DNA from: Bacillus pumilus
Lineage (GTDB): Bacteria > Bacillota > Bacilli > Bacillales > Bacillaceae
DNA: 64,000 nt
NCBI GenBank assembly: GCA_001938995.1
Contig: MKZN01000009.1
Location: forward strand, 1 to 64,000
Reading direction: 5' to 3'
Part shown: positions 21,101 through 29,611 of the stretch, one piece after another
Position numbering within the stretch: the first letter of the stretch is position 1
Layout: every line of letters starts with the position of its first letter
Position numbers and translations under genes: made by a program
Notes under the pieces: generated by a model
Databases searched by the model: none
What the model was told of the DNA's origin: nothing
Seen by the model: only the letters and a program-made list of their open reading frames with translations

Positions 21101-22411
21101 TTTTGAATCTGCCTCTTCTAAGATGACATGTGCATTGGCTCCACCTATACCAAAGGCGCTGACCCCAGCTCTCCTCGGCATATGGGATGTCTTCCATTCT
21201 TCTTTCAGCGTCCCAACGTAAAATGGAGTTTGTTCAAATGAAATCCGGTGATTCGGTTTGTCAAAATGCGGCATCGGGACAAATTGGCGATGATGTAACA
21301 TCATGACTGTTTTGATCAATCCAGCCACACCGCTTGCTGCATCTAAATGACCAATATTGGCTTTGACTGATCCAATTCGGCAAAAGCCTTGTTGATCTGT
21401 TTGAAATGCACGAGTGAGAGCTTCAATCTCTATCGGATCACCTACCGGAGTCCCTGTTCCATGTGCTTCGATATAAGAAATCGTCTCTGGTTCTGTCTCA
21501 GCCATTTCTAAAGCGGATTCAATGACACTAGCCTGACCACTGACACTTGGCGCTGTATAGCCCACTTTATTGCTTCCATCATTGTTCGTTGCAGAGCCTT
21601 TCACGACCGCATAAATGAAATCTCCATCTTCTCTCGCATCTTTTAGCCGTTTTAGGGCAACAACGCCTGCACCTTCTCCAAAAATGGTTCCTTTTGCTTT
21701 CTCATCAAATGGTCGGCAATGGCCATCAGGAGAATAAATCATTCCTTCTTGGTACTGATATCCTGTGATCTGCGGTTGATGGAGCGTGACACCGCCGGCT
21801 AAAGCAAGATCACATTCTCCCCCAATCAAACCTTGACAGGCCATATGAATGGCGACAAGTGACGTGGAGCAAGCCGTTTGCACCGATACACTTGGACCTT
21901 TTAAATTTAATTTATAGGCAATACGAGAAGCGAAGGATGAATCATTGAGGTGCATGATCTGGAACACATCTTCGTTCTTTTCAAGCGACGACAAATGTTG
22001 ACCCATCCACGAGAGATTGCTTGAGGCACCAGCATAAAGACCAATTAACCCATCGTACCGTTCAGGTTCATAGCCAGCGTCTTCGAGCGCATGCCATGTA
22101 CATTCATGCATCAACCGGATTTGTGGGTCCATGATGGCAGCCTCTCGTGGTGAATACCCGAAGAAGTCCGCATCAAATGATGCTGCATCTTGTAAATATG
22201 GCTTTGCTTTCACATAATCAGAACGCTTGAACAGCTTCTCGTCTACACCCGCTGCCTTTAATTCCTCATCAGTGAAAAACGTAACGGATTCCTTCCCTTG
22301 TGATACATTTTCCCAAAACGTTTGAACATCCGGTGCCCCGGGAAACGTACCTGCTAATCCTACTACTGCAATTTCAAGTCCAGATTCGGTCCATTGTTCT
22401 TGATCAGACAT
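15182..22411 (-). CDS. amiL: Type I PKS, two modules, first with degenerate AT (AmiL)
   Basis: 2409 residues, two extension modules. Module 1: KS (Cys near 180 in VQTACSTS), an AT-like region (about 540-760) that has lost both the GQG block and the nucleophile (GKDIGVW, near 615, where active ATs have GHSIGEY), ACP (GATSLD, Ser near 822). Module 2: KS (QTACSTS near 1050), AT (GHSIGEY near 1486, HAFH: malonyl), KR (GGLGGIG near 2020; catalytic Tyr in AYSAAN near 2180), ACP (GASSLD near 2330) and a basic C-terminal tail. In amicoumacin logic module 1 adds the second malonyl without reduction and module 2 adds the third with reduction, leaving C-6 without oxygen. Module 1 must therefore be charged in trans. 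Confidence 0.92.
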   Translation of the reverse strand: MSDQEQWTESGLEIAVVGLAGTFPGAPDVQTFWENVSQGKESVTFFTDEELKAAGVDEKLFKRSDYVKAKPYLQDAASFDADFFGYSPREAAIMDPQIRLMHECTWHALEDAGYEPERYDGLIGLYAGASSNLSWMGQHLSSLEKNEDVFQIMHLNDSSFASRIAYKLNLKGPSVSVQTACSTSLVAIHMACQGLIGGECDLALAGGVTLHQPQITGYQYQEGMIYSPDGHCRPFDEKAKGTIFGEGAGVVALKRLKDAREDGDFIYAVVKGSATNNDGSNKVGYTAPSVSGQASVIESALEMAETEPETISYIEAHGTGTPVGDPIEIEALTRAFQTDQQGFCRIGSVKANIGHLDAASGVAGLIKTVMMLHHRQFVPMPHFDKPNHRISFEQTPFYVGTLKEEWKTSHMPRRAGVSAFGIGGANAHVILEEADSKKANDPSTSKELIVLSARTKHDIKNMTKNFQEYITSHRDLSLGQVAYTLQSGRKVFPVRKTFVCSTRDELLEQLQRLNEDTLGRESAVVKRLSMRLSGFDEVGFREYINLYKKDDSFKTEVDRSIARIQSVLPIEKEQLLQATEHEANGQAELAMLVMTSAFANQLKTLGIVPDGWTGKDIGVWTALCVAGGLELTEAASIVYHLNETQAIEQLLSSMQQKVLDQPVYIQQTGEELMTFYPSSAKRFLEKNQAVQPSANEQESASLIIDLSMKQVNQVEKEAIETLHGDSLQVAGALWEMGMDLDFPFTDEKNRQRIPLPVYPFHKKDFSVQFKQVPTGEQQKPQETKRTVSSLASLQKDIHDIVQTHFGFDDIEDETPFFEFGATSLDISQLASKISEQIDQQIETVQLYRFATVASLSEYLFEEQAEREQITASRPPKITSQEHADIAIVGMAGRFPGASSLEDFWQHLVNGEEMIHFFTEEELQKAGLDAAVYQHPQFIGAKGRLKDIEGFDADFFNYSAREAELMDPQFRLLHECAWEALEDAGCDPDRMAGKIGVYTGTSPNHEWLTRFAHQMDATEQFSAMLLNDREFFSTQLSYKLNLHGPSVTMQTACSTSLVNIGMACQALFNHECDAALAGGVTVSSPENIGYIYQDGMIQSKDGHCRPFDQQASGTIFGDGAGIVLLKRYEDAVRDGNPIHAVIKGVGVNNDGNRKAGFTAPSVEGQAEVLKETYEKSGIDPASIGYLEAHGTGTKMGDPIEISALSQVFKGTDPLTIPIGSVKSNVGHLNSAAGIAGLFKAILAMQHKTIPPTIHYESPNEDIPFKDTPFYVNQKAMYWKETDGPRRAGVSSFGIGGTNAHMIIEEGIKAKKQPASKQKQLLVLSAKTDTALVALTDQLKQYVLNHPQVPLEDIAYTLRYGRKQFPYRKAIVLSTADEWLQQKQIETNVYRSKKWRKAVFMFSGQGAQYADMMHGLYEAEPVFKWEIDRCFKYVLETEDVDLKAVVFSEDRESHITKTSNAQPLLFIFEYALAKLLQHSGVQPESMIGHSIGEYVAACLSGVFTLESALTLVMARGRLMQNMEKGAMLSIQLSEEELAFMIDESLSIAAVNAKDLCVVSGKEEHVAAFEKKLQDKGIVTRQLHTSHAFHSYMMEPMLEAFHQFVEQVELNAPSIPFISNVTGTWAKSEEVTTASYWTTHLRGTVRFHEGLTHLLKDEVMTLIEVGPGNSLTALAKRHENKDTHHDVLNMVRHAREQADDHGYFLKRIGELWAGGYEVQTQQDLSQEERQLVSLPTYPFERKRYWMEAGKPASPKISAVKETKKKEMDEWFYLPSWEQQPLDPVFEQETEEQTWLIFREQDAFHDLFIQSFRERGIKVMSVTKGEVYQEAGQSFTINPAEGQHYRAMLDSLSNRGVQITRILHLWEVGKEHDITDRPIAFQAHIEKGYYSLIFLSQAIAAQKNIRECRLFVITSGIQPVTGYETICAEKSAMLGPCKVISQEYHHIKCWNIDVEDMPDVMSWKEQALVNLILEEIMQPGKDQLVAYRHRQRWVQSYKRLPLQKQDGLPKVIRQNGVYLITGGLGGIGFVLSKMLAKEGNVHLYLTGRTALPPRDEWTSYIHQASEDDAQRNRMEKVLELERLGATVEAMQANAGDLDQMQQVFDAIREKHGGVHGVFHAAGLPGSTSFRAIKDIPTTLAQGEDQFQSKVKGLDVLEQLLDQEQADFCLLFSSISALLGGLGFSAYSAANLYMDAFATRLNQNSQTPWMCVNWDAWNFWGELKSTIGESINELAILPEEGAELFQYVLSNRQNRHVLVSTGNLHERIDQWLSLESKVREKEESYEASKHERPELSNPYVAPRNETEKVICQVWQDFMGMEQVGIHDNFFDLGASSLDIVQVTNRLNQALQTNEAVVTLFTYPSVAELAKYIQPSDESQQESMEEELAVVTSGDRRARFKQQRNKRLRGGIENE

Positions 22412-22429
22412 ACGCTACATTGCTCCCAT

Positions 22430-25400
22430 CTATTTTCGTTTTAATCGCTGTTTGCGGCGATTTTTCCCTTCCGCCATTGCTTGTTTGCGTAGATTAGATG
22501 ATTCGGTGACCACTTGATTTTCTTCCTTTACACCATGTATGTTCTTTATCTCGGCAGCCAATGATGCGATGGTTGGATGACTGTACATCATCACCACTGG
22601 GACCTCAATGCCGTATACCGATTTGATATGACCACTCATCTGAAGTAAATCAAGGGACGTTGCGCCCATTTCAAAGAAATTCTCATTCACATCCGGCTCA
22701 TGCTTAAAAAAGGTACTAAGTACGTCACTTAGTGATGCTTCTAGACGATCATCTATCATATGAGAGACCTCATTTGATGGCGCATCCCCTTCTAAAGCAG
22801 GCGTTAAGCGATGTTTGATTCTCTCATCCATGTCTCGAACGGACACAAGAATTTGTGGATAATCGAGACGCAGCACCTCTTGGAAGGCGTTGACCCCTTG
22901 TTCCGGAGTAATTCCGGCTAGTTCCTCAAGTGCCATCATGTCATTGACTTTGGCAGCCAATACCGAGTCGTGTGCCATGCCGACTTTCTCCCAGCGATCC
23001 CAATTCAAAGAAATAACCGGTTTTCCTTCCTGCCTTTTCGCATGAGCAAAGCTGTCCATAAAGGCATTAGAAGCCGCATAAGCCACTTGCCCAGCCGCGC
23101 CAAGAAAGGAAACAAGGGATGAACAAAGCAGAAAGAAATCAAGCTTTTCCTCTTTGAGTGCATCATCAAGCACATAGGTTCCGTTGATTTTTGCCTGACA
23201 CATGCGAATCTCATCGTCAGCTGTTCTGGCTTGAATGATCTTCCCATCAGGCTCACCTGCCGCATGGATGACACCATGTAAATCGCCAAATGCCTTATGA
23301 GCCAGCTGTACCGCTTGTTGTACAGCGTATTCGTTTGACACATCACCTTGTATGAAACGTACATCAGCGCCTAATTTTTCAAGCGCTATCAGTTTTTTCA
23401 CTGATTCGGCTTCTTTCCCATCCGCATCACGAAGTTCGTGCCATTCAGCACGTTCGCGTATAGGTGATCGGATCATGAAGACAAGTTTCGCTTGAACCGA
23501 TTCTGCTAAATGCTTAGCCAATGTGAAACCAATGCCGCCCATTCCGCCAGTGATGAGATAAACACCATGGGGTCTGATGGATTCAATGGTCCCCTCTTGG
23601 CTTAAGGATGTGTTGGCAGTTTTTCGAATCCAACGGCTACTTCCACGGTAAGCCACAACCGCTTCTTGATCGTTCATCGCGACCTCATATGAGAGAAATA
23701 ACGGCCAATTTGACGCCCTATCCTGACTTAAATCAATGTGTTGACACGCGATATGCTGATATTCTTGCGGAATGGTCAGCGCAAGTCCTGTCATAGTTGC
23801 CTGAAGGGGCTGCACCTTCTCCATGCCGATGACATCATGTGCTTGATTGGTCACGAGATGAAGACGCATCTTTGTATGATGGCGTTTGCCAATCAGCCTG
23901 ACGAAGTCGAGCACAGATAAATAATTTGGTTTGTCTTCGCTTTCGCTCGTTAGCTCATCATGCATCCAAATGATGTCTTCAGGTATAAATCCTATTTGCT
24001 GTAATTCCGCCATGACCCACTCTAAATGTGTCACCATATGAACGTCTGCTTTCATCAGTCGGTCATGTTCTTTGATCGTGTGATCGCTTTGGCATACGCT
24101 CACAACCTGCGCATTTCGCTCTTTCAAGTAGGCGCCGATTTGACCATTTTTCTCAAAGACCAACACACGTTTCCCGTGATGATTCTGCTCTTTTAGTACG
24201 GGAGACGATCGTTCCCAAACAGGAATATAAAACCAGTCTTTATCTTCAGATGATTGATTCTGCTCCTTTACTGGCGATGATACAGTGGTCATCAATTGAT
24301 CCGCTTGGAATTGAGGTGATGGGAACTTTTGATGTTCAAATGGATATGTCGGCAGAGAGACTCTTGATGGTGCTTGTTCTTTTCTGACAGCTGCCCAGTT
24401 CACTTCCACTCCGTGACTCCACAATTTCCCGATCGCTTTATGAATATATTCATCATCTGCTGCTTGTTCTTTTGGATGTCTGATCAATGAAACAGCAGCT
24501 GCTTTGTTCAGATCAAAGTGATCATGTCTTCTCACGAATTGAGTCAATGTATGACCCGGACCTAATTCAACGAAGACCACCTCTCCAAGCGCAAGCATTG
24601 TCTCGATTCCTTGACTAAATAAAACAGGCTGCCTTATATGCGAGGCCCAGTAATCAGGTGATGCTGCTTGCTCACGAGTTAACCAGCTTCCTGTCACGTT
24701 GGATAAAATGGGTGTCTGGCTTTGTTCATAGGTAACTTTAGATAGAACATCTTTGAACAGACTAGCTGCTTCTGCCATCATGCTTGTATGGAAAGCATGA
24801 GAGGTTTTCAGCTTTTGAACAGAGGCGCCCTTCTTTTCTACCTGTTCAATATATACCTGTAAACGGTCTGCGGGACCGGACACAACGGATAACTGCGAGC
24901 TATTGACAGCAGAAAGCTCGACACCTTCTGGCAGTTCCTGCTCAATCTCTTCAGCAGGAAGCGTCACACTTGCCATTTCGCCTGGAGGCATTTGTTGCAT
25001 CAAACTGCCTCTAGTTAACACGATGCGAATCGCATCTTCCAAATTGATCATCCCGACCACACAGGCAGCCGTGATTTCCCCTATGCTATGACCGATGCAA
25101 TAATGTGGACGTATACCTAGTTGCATCAGCTTCGATGCAAGAGCATATTCAAAACAAAACAAAATGATCTGTGTATAAGATGTTTGTTGCACAAGACGTT
25201 CTGCTTCTATGAGGTCTTCTTCAGTCGCAGGATATAAGATCTTTTCTATATCATCGCCCGACAAAGACGAAACGATGGCAAAACATTGCTGAAGCGTCTT
25301 CTTAAATACAGGGTCTTTCTCATATAAATCTTTGCCCATATTGACATACTGAGTACCTTGACCAGAAAACATCCAGACAATCGCAGGCTGTTGAAAGGCT

Positions 25401-26929
25401 TTTTGAGGCTGACCAGCTGACTGGAATGTGCGGTCTGGACTAGCATGGTAGGCTTGCCGATAAGGAAAATGCTTTCGCCCCTCCTGCAATGTAAACGACG
25501 CATGTGACAGTGGTATATTCTTATGTTCTTTTAAAAAGGTGGTGATTTGCTCAGCTGATTTTTGGACCGCTTGCTTCGACCTTGCTGATATCACCATGAG
25601 TTCATGGTCCTGATCTGGCGCTTTTTCAGCTAACGGCGCTTCTTCCATGATGAGATGTACGTTCGTTCCGCCGACTCCGAATGAGCTGACCCCGGCGCGC
25701 AACGGTTCATCTGATTTCGTCCATGATACAGATTTTGTATTCACATAAAATGGACTTGACTCAAAATCAATTTTGGGGTTCGGTTTTTCATAATGAAGAC
25801 TAGGTGGTAACGTCTGATGATGCAGACTAAGCGTCGTTTTGATAAAACCAGCAATTCCTGCCGCTGAATCTAGATGACCAATATTGGTTTTCACGGACCC
25901 GATCGCACAAAACTGTTTTTGGTCGGTTTGAAAGGCTTGACTTAATGCCTCAATCTCAACTGGATCTCCAAGGGTTGTGCCAGTACCATGTGCTTCAATA
26001 TATGAAATACTCTCAGCTTCTACACGACTGATTTTGAGCGCCTTTTTGATAATCTCACTTTGTCCTTCTATACTTGGCGCTGTATATCCAACCTTACGTC
26101 CACCATCATTGTTATACGCTGATCCTTTAATCACGCCATAGATATGATCCTGATCCTTTAATGCCTGTTTTAATGATTTGAGCACAACAACGCCGCAACC
26201 CTCACCACCAACTGTTCCTTTTGCCTGTTCATCAAAGGCCCGGCAGTGTCCATCCGGTGACATGATCATGCCCTCTTGATACATGTATCCTTTTTTGTGA
26301 GGAGTCGTAATGGTGACCCCTCCAGCGAGTGCCATTTTACATTCCCCAGTCAAAAGGGCCCGTGTCGCCAAATGCACCGCAACCAAAGAAGAAGAACAGG
26401 CTGTATCAACAGCCACACTCGGTCCCTTCAAATTCAATTTATAGGACACCTTTGTGTTCATAAAATCTTTATCTGTTAACTGAACAGCCGCAAATTGCTC
26501 GGATGAGTGATTCGATCTCATCAGCATGGACGCAGCCTGCCAATATAAATTGGCAGAAGCAGCACCAAATAAACCGATCGGCTCCTGATAGGTTTCAGGA
26601 TTATAGCCTGCATCTTCAAGAGATTCCCACGCGACCTCATGAAACATACGGATTTGCGGGTCCATCACTTCTGCCTCACGCTGTGAATAACCAAAGAAAT
26701 CCGCATCAAAGTGATCATGTTGTTCTACTACTCCCTTGGCACGTACATATTGCTCATGATCTAACGCTTCTTGTTCCACCCCCGCTTCAAGCAGCTCTTC
26801 CTTAGAAAAAAATGTAATGGACTCTTTTCCTTGTGCAAGGTTGTCCCAAAAGCTATGAATATCTTTGGCTCCAGGAAAACGGCAAGCCATACCAACCACA
26901 GCAACCTCTAATCCTGTTAACTTACTCAT
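22430..26929 (-). CDS. amiK: Type I PKS module KS-AT-KR-ACP (AmiK)
   Basis: 1499 residues: KS (DTACSSS, Cys near 177; EAHGTGT; NIGHL), AT (GHSIGE near 614, HAFH: malonyl-CoA), KR (GGMGGIG near 1130, active-site CSSL and YAASN), ACP (GATSLD near 1425) and a very basic C-terminal tail (KNRRKQRLKRK) that may dock to AmiL. By collinearity it extends the leucyl chain with the first malonyl unit and reduces the leucine-derived ketone, giving the oxygen that later closes the lactone. Start overlaps amiJ by 8 bp; stop is 18 bp before amiL. Confidence 0.92.
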   Translation of the reverse strand: MSKLTGLEVAVVGMACRFPGAKDIHSFWDNLAQGKESITFFSKEELLEAGVEQEALDHEQYVRAKGVVEQHDHFDADFFGYSQREAEVMDPQIRMFHEVAWESLEDAGYNPETYQEPIGLFGAASANLYWQAASMLMRSNHSSEQFAAVQLTDKDFMNTKVSYKLNLKGPSVAVDTACSSSLVAVHLATRALLTGECKMALAGGVTITTPHKKGYMYQEGMIMSPDGHCRAFDEQAKGTVGGEGCGVVVLKSLKQALKDQDHIYGVIKGSAYNNDGGRKVGYTAPSIEGQSEIIKKALKISRVEAESISYIEAHGTGTTLGDPVEIEALSQAFQTDQKQFCAIGSVKTNIGHLDSAAGIAGFIKTTLSLHHQTLPPSLHYEKPNPKIDFESSPFYVNTKSVSWTKSDEPLRAGVSSFGVGGTNVHLIMEEAPLAEKAPDQDHELMVISARSKQAVQKSAEQITTFLKEHKNIPLSHASFTLQEGRKHFPYRQAYHASPDRTFQSAGQPQKAFQQPAIVWMFSGQGTQYVNMGKDLYEKDPVFKKTLQQCFAIVSSLSGDDIEKILYPATEEDLIEAERLVQQTSYTQIILFCFEYALASKLMQLGIRPHYCIGHSIGEITAACVVGMINLEDAIRIVLTRGSLMQQMPPGEMASVTLPAEEIEQELPEGVELSAVNSSQLSVVSGPADRLQVYIEQVEKKGASVQKLKTSHAFHTSMMAEAASLFKDVLSKVTYEQSQTPILSNVTGSWLTREQAASPDYWASHIRQPVLFSQGIETMLALGEVVFVELGPGHTLTQFVRRHDHFDLNKAAAVSLIRHPKEQAADDEYIHKAIGKLWSHGVEVNWAAVRKEQAPSRVSLPTYPFEHQKFPSPQFQADQLMTTVSSPVKEQNQSSEDKDWFYIPVWERSSPVLKEQNHHGKRVLVFEKNGQIGAYLKERNAQVVSVCQSDHTIKEHDRLMKADVHMVTHLEWVMAELQQIGFIPEDIIWMHDELTSESEDKPNYLSVLDFVRLIGKRHHTKMRLHLVTNQAHDVIGMEKVQPLQATMTGLALTIPQEYQHIACQHIDLSQDRASNWPLFLSYEVAMNDQEAVVAYRGSSRWIRKTANTSLSQEGTIESIRPHGVYLITGGMGGIGFTLAKHLAESVQAKLVFMIRSPIRERAEWHELRDADGKEAESVKKLIALEKLGADVRFIQGDVSNEYAVQQAVQLAHKAFGDLHGVIHAAGEPDGKIIQARTADDEIRMCQAKINGTYVLDDALKEEKLDFFLLCSSLVSFLGAAGQVAYAASNAFMDSFAHAKRQEGKPVISLNWDRWEKVGMAHDSVLAAKVNDMMALEELAGITPEQGVNAFQEVLRLDYPQILVSVRDMDERIKHRLTPALEGDAPSNEVSHMIDDRLEASLSDVLSTFFKHEPDVNENFFEMGATSLDLLQMSGHIKSVYGIEVPVVMMYSHPTIASLAAEIKNIHGVKEENQVVTESSNLRKQAMAEGKNRRKQRLKRK

Positions 26930-29603
26930 CTATAATCCCGCCTAACAATTGTGCGGCACTTTCTAAGTCATCCGCTTCATTCTCTTCATCATCTTTCACT
27001 TGTTTGTCTTGACCTGCTGCCTTGCTTTTTAATTGGGCTGCAATTTGTGAAACTGTTGTATATTGGAACAGCTCCATCACCGTCAGCTCCTGTTGAAATT
27101 CCTCTTTCACTTTATTGGACAGCTCAACGATATTAAACGAGTTTCCCCCTAGATCGAAAAACGGTTCATCTAATCGAATATGAGAAGCTGAAACTTGTAA
27201 AATAGAAGCAAAAATGCGAACAAGCTTCTGCTCTGTTTCATTATGTGCCTGAATGGCTACTGTCTCTTGCTCATCTAGCAACTGATCTTCTGGATTCGGC
27301 AGTGCTTGGATATCTAATTTCCCCGATAGATTCAAAGGAAATTGATCTACCTGTATCAAATGTCTCGGCACCATGTAACCTGGTAATCTCTCACTTAAGA
27401 ACGAACGAATGGCACGCTGATCTACTTCTTGTTTTGCCATGAAATAAGCACAAATATATTGGTCCCGCTCCGTCGTTTCTTTAGGAAGCACAATGACATC
27501 TTGGATCAGTCCTTGCAGCTTCGGATCGTCAAGAATGGCTCTCCTGACTTCCTCTAACTCGATTCGGTATCCTCTAATTTTCACTTGGTTGTCACTTCTT
27601 TTGGCGAACTCCAATAGCCCGTCAAAACGCCACCTTGCAACGTCACCCGTGCCGTATAACACCCCGCTACACAATGCTGGTTTTTTGATGAATTTCTCTT
27701 TGTTCCATTCAGGTTGGTTGATATATCCACGACCTACACCATCCCCAGAGATATACAATTCACCAAAAACGCCAATTGGAACGGGTTCTCCTTCTGCATC
27801 ACATATGAAAATCTGCTCATTTGGCATCGGCTGTCCAATCGGTATGATTTGTTCATTCCAGTCATGCGGAACCAGGAAGGATGACGATTGCACAGTACAT
27901 TCAGTTGGTCCATATGCATTAATCATCATGGGTCTTTCACTTGATACATGTTGTAAAAATTGATCCATCAGCTCTTTGGTGAATACTTCTCCGCCCACAA
28001 GTAGCATCTTCAATTGGGGCAGCTCCTGTTTCGATTGCCCTGCGGCTTTCGTCATGAGCTTTAAGTGTGAAGGTGTCACATCTGATAGCTGAATATGGTG
28101 GTCTTGATAAAAACGCCATAACGCATGACCATCCATTCGGACATCATCACTGGCAATATGCAGCGTATGTCCAAGCAATAATGTTGGAAACAGGGTTTGA
28201 ACAGATGCATCAAAAATATGTGAAGCCAGCATCCCTACTTGAAGCTCATCAGGTAGCAGGTCAAAAAAGCGTGTTTCCATTCCATACACCAAATTGATCA
28301 CATGACGGTGTTCAATGACGACCCCTTTCGGATGTCCCGTCGTCCCCGATGTATAGAGCACATACGCCATATCAGAAGGTGAAAGGGTCCAAGCTTGATT
28401 CGCTTTCTCTTCCGTTTCATGAAGCATCTTTTGGATGTCATAACTCTCCACATCCAATCCTTCATGTCCGGCCATATCCGATACAATGGCTTTTGCACCA
28501 CTGTTTTTGAGCATATACCGAATTCTGTCGATCGGCAGATGCACATCAATTGGCAAGTAGGCATAACCAGCCTTTAAAATACCGAGAATGGCGATCACAA
28601 GCTCAGCAGATCGATCCATTCTAAGACCAACTGGAGCTTCTCGCGTCAGCTTGCGCTGAGAGAGACTAAGCGCTATACGATCAGATAAATGGTCAACCTC
28701 TTCGTATGTATACGAGGTGTCGCCAAACACAACTGCCGTACGGATTGGATGTAAATGGACTTGCTGTTGAAATAAAGAAACGATATCGCGATCAACTGGA
28801 GCATCTAGTGACTCTCCTTGAAATGCATCAAACAATTGATGTCTTTCCGTTTCAGACAGAAAAGCGTGTGTACCAATCGCTCGTTCAGGTGTTTGGAGAA
28901 ATTGCTCTGTCAATGTCATGAAATGTCCGGCAAACTGCGTCATCATTTGATCGTCATATAATGAAGCATCCCAATGAACCTCCGCATGGAGAAGATCCTG
29001 CTCTTTCTTCCAAACGATCAGTACATCCGTATTTAATTGCTTTCTGTCAGCATGTCCGTGCAACGTCTCAAACGCACATGCAAGATTGACACGCTGCTTG
29101 CCATCTCCTAATGAGTGCCAAAGCTCATCCATTAAAATATGAACTGGATAATTTTGATGACGAACGGCTCCCTGAAACGATTGTTTCACTGCGTCTAATC
29201 TTGCGCTAAAGCTCATATGCGGATCCATCTCCACTTTGATTGGTAGCATGTGATTGATTGCTGATTGATTGATGGACTGTTCCATTGTAGGAACAGTCAC
29301 CATCAATTCCGTTTTTCCGCTGTAACGCTGAAGCAAACCAAATGCCGCTGTGGTCAGCACAATAAACAGCCGCAAATCAGAATCCCCACATACATTCTTT
29401 AACGAATGGTTCACAGTCATAGGGAAGGACGAATGAAGCGATCGGTCAATTGCAACAGGATTAGCTTGCGAAACGGTATTGGGAATACGACCATCTAGCT
29501 GAACATCTGATAGAATCGATGTCCAGTAAGCTCGTTCCTTCACCTTTTCTTTCGCCACTGCCTTCAGTTGAAAATCATCATGTTCAATCACTCTTTCATT
29601 CAC
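26922..29603 (-). CDS. amiJ: NRPS module, partial C domain-A-PCP, probably leucine (AmiJ)
   Basis: 893 residues. The N-terminus (about 20-255) is only the C-terminal lobe of a condensation domain, with no HHxxxDG; the complete C domain for this step is at the end of AmiI. A full A domain follows (about 275-770, YVLYTSGTTGHPKG, GRGYIN, YGTGDVARW, LSGKLD), then a PCP (GGNSF, Ser near 820) and an acidic tail. The binding-pocket code I read is D-A-Q-D-L-G-A-V-Q-K, which is not a textbook leucine code and looks closer to Gln/Glu types; leucine is assigned from the amicoumacin structure. Start lies 8 bp after the amiI stop. Confidence 0.88.
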   Translation of the reverse strand: MNERVIEHDDFQLKAVAKEKVKERAYWTSILSDVQLDGRIPNTVSQANPVAIDRSLHSSFPMTVNHSLKNVCGDSDLRLFIVLTTAAFGLLQRYSGKTELMVTVPTMEQSINQSAINHMLPIKVEMDPHMSFSARLDAVKQSFQGAVRHQNYPVHILMDELWHSLGDGKQRVNLACAFETLHGHADRKQLNTDVLIVWKKEQDLLHAEVHWDASLYDDQMMTQFAGHFMTLTEQFLQTPERAIGTHAFLSETERHQLFDAFQGESLDAPVDRDIVSLFQQQVHLHPIRTAVVFGDTSYTYEEVDHLSDRIALSLSQRKLTREAPVGLRMDRSAELVIAILGILKAGYAYLPIDVHLPIDRIRYMLKNSGAKAIVSDMAGHEGLDVESYDIQKMLHETEEKANQAWTLSPSDMAYVLYTSGTTGHPKGVVIEHRHVINLVYGMETRFFDLLPDELQVGMLASHIFDASVQTLFPTLLLGHTLHIASDDVRMDGHALWRFYQDHHIQLSDVTPSHLKLMTKAAGQSKQELPQLKMLLVGGEVFTKELMDQFLQHVSSERPMMINAYGPTECTVQSSSFLVPHDWNEQIIPIGQPMPNEQIFICDAEGEPVPIGVFGELYISGDGVGRGYINQPEWNKEKFIKKPALCSGVLYGTGDVARWRFDGLLEFAKRSDNQVKIRGYRIELEEVRRAILDDPKLQGLIQDVIVLPKETTERDQYICAYFMAKQEVDQRAIRSFLSERLPGYMVPRHLIQVDQFPLNLSGKLDIQALPNPEDQLLDEQETVAIQAHNETEQKLVRIFASILQVSASHIRLDEPFFDLGGNSFNIVELSNKVKEEFQQELTVMELFQYTTVSQIAAQLKSKAAGQDKQVKDDEENEADDLESAAQLLGGIIDE

Positions 29604-29611
29604 CTCTTTAC

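Noticed and set aside
15182..29603. Trans-AT PKS assignment
   Set aside because: One module lacks a working AT, but the others have complete in-cis ATs with GHSxG (or GYSFG) motifs, and KS order follows cis-AT collinearity; no discrete AT gene is present.
26922..29603. Glutamine as the AmiJ substrate
   Set aside because: The pocket code is Gln-like by eye, but the downstream PKS logic and operon identity need Leu; kept as a finding rather than an annotation.
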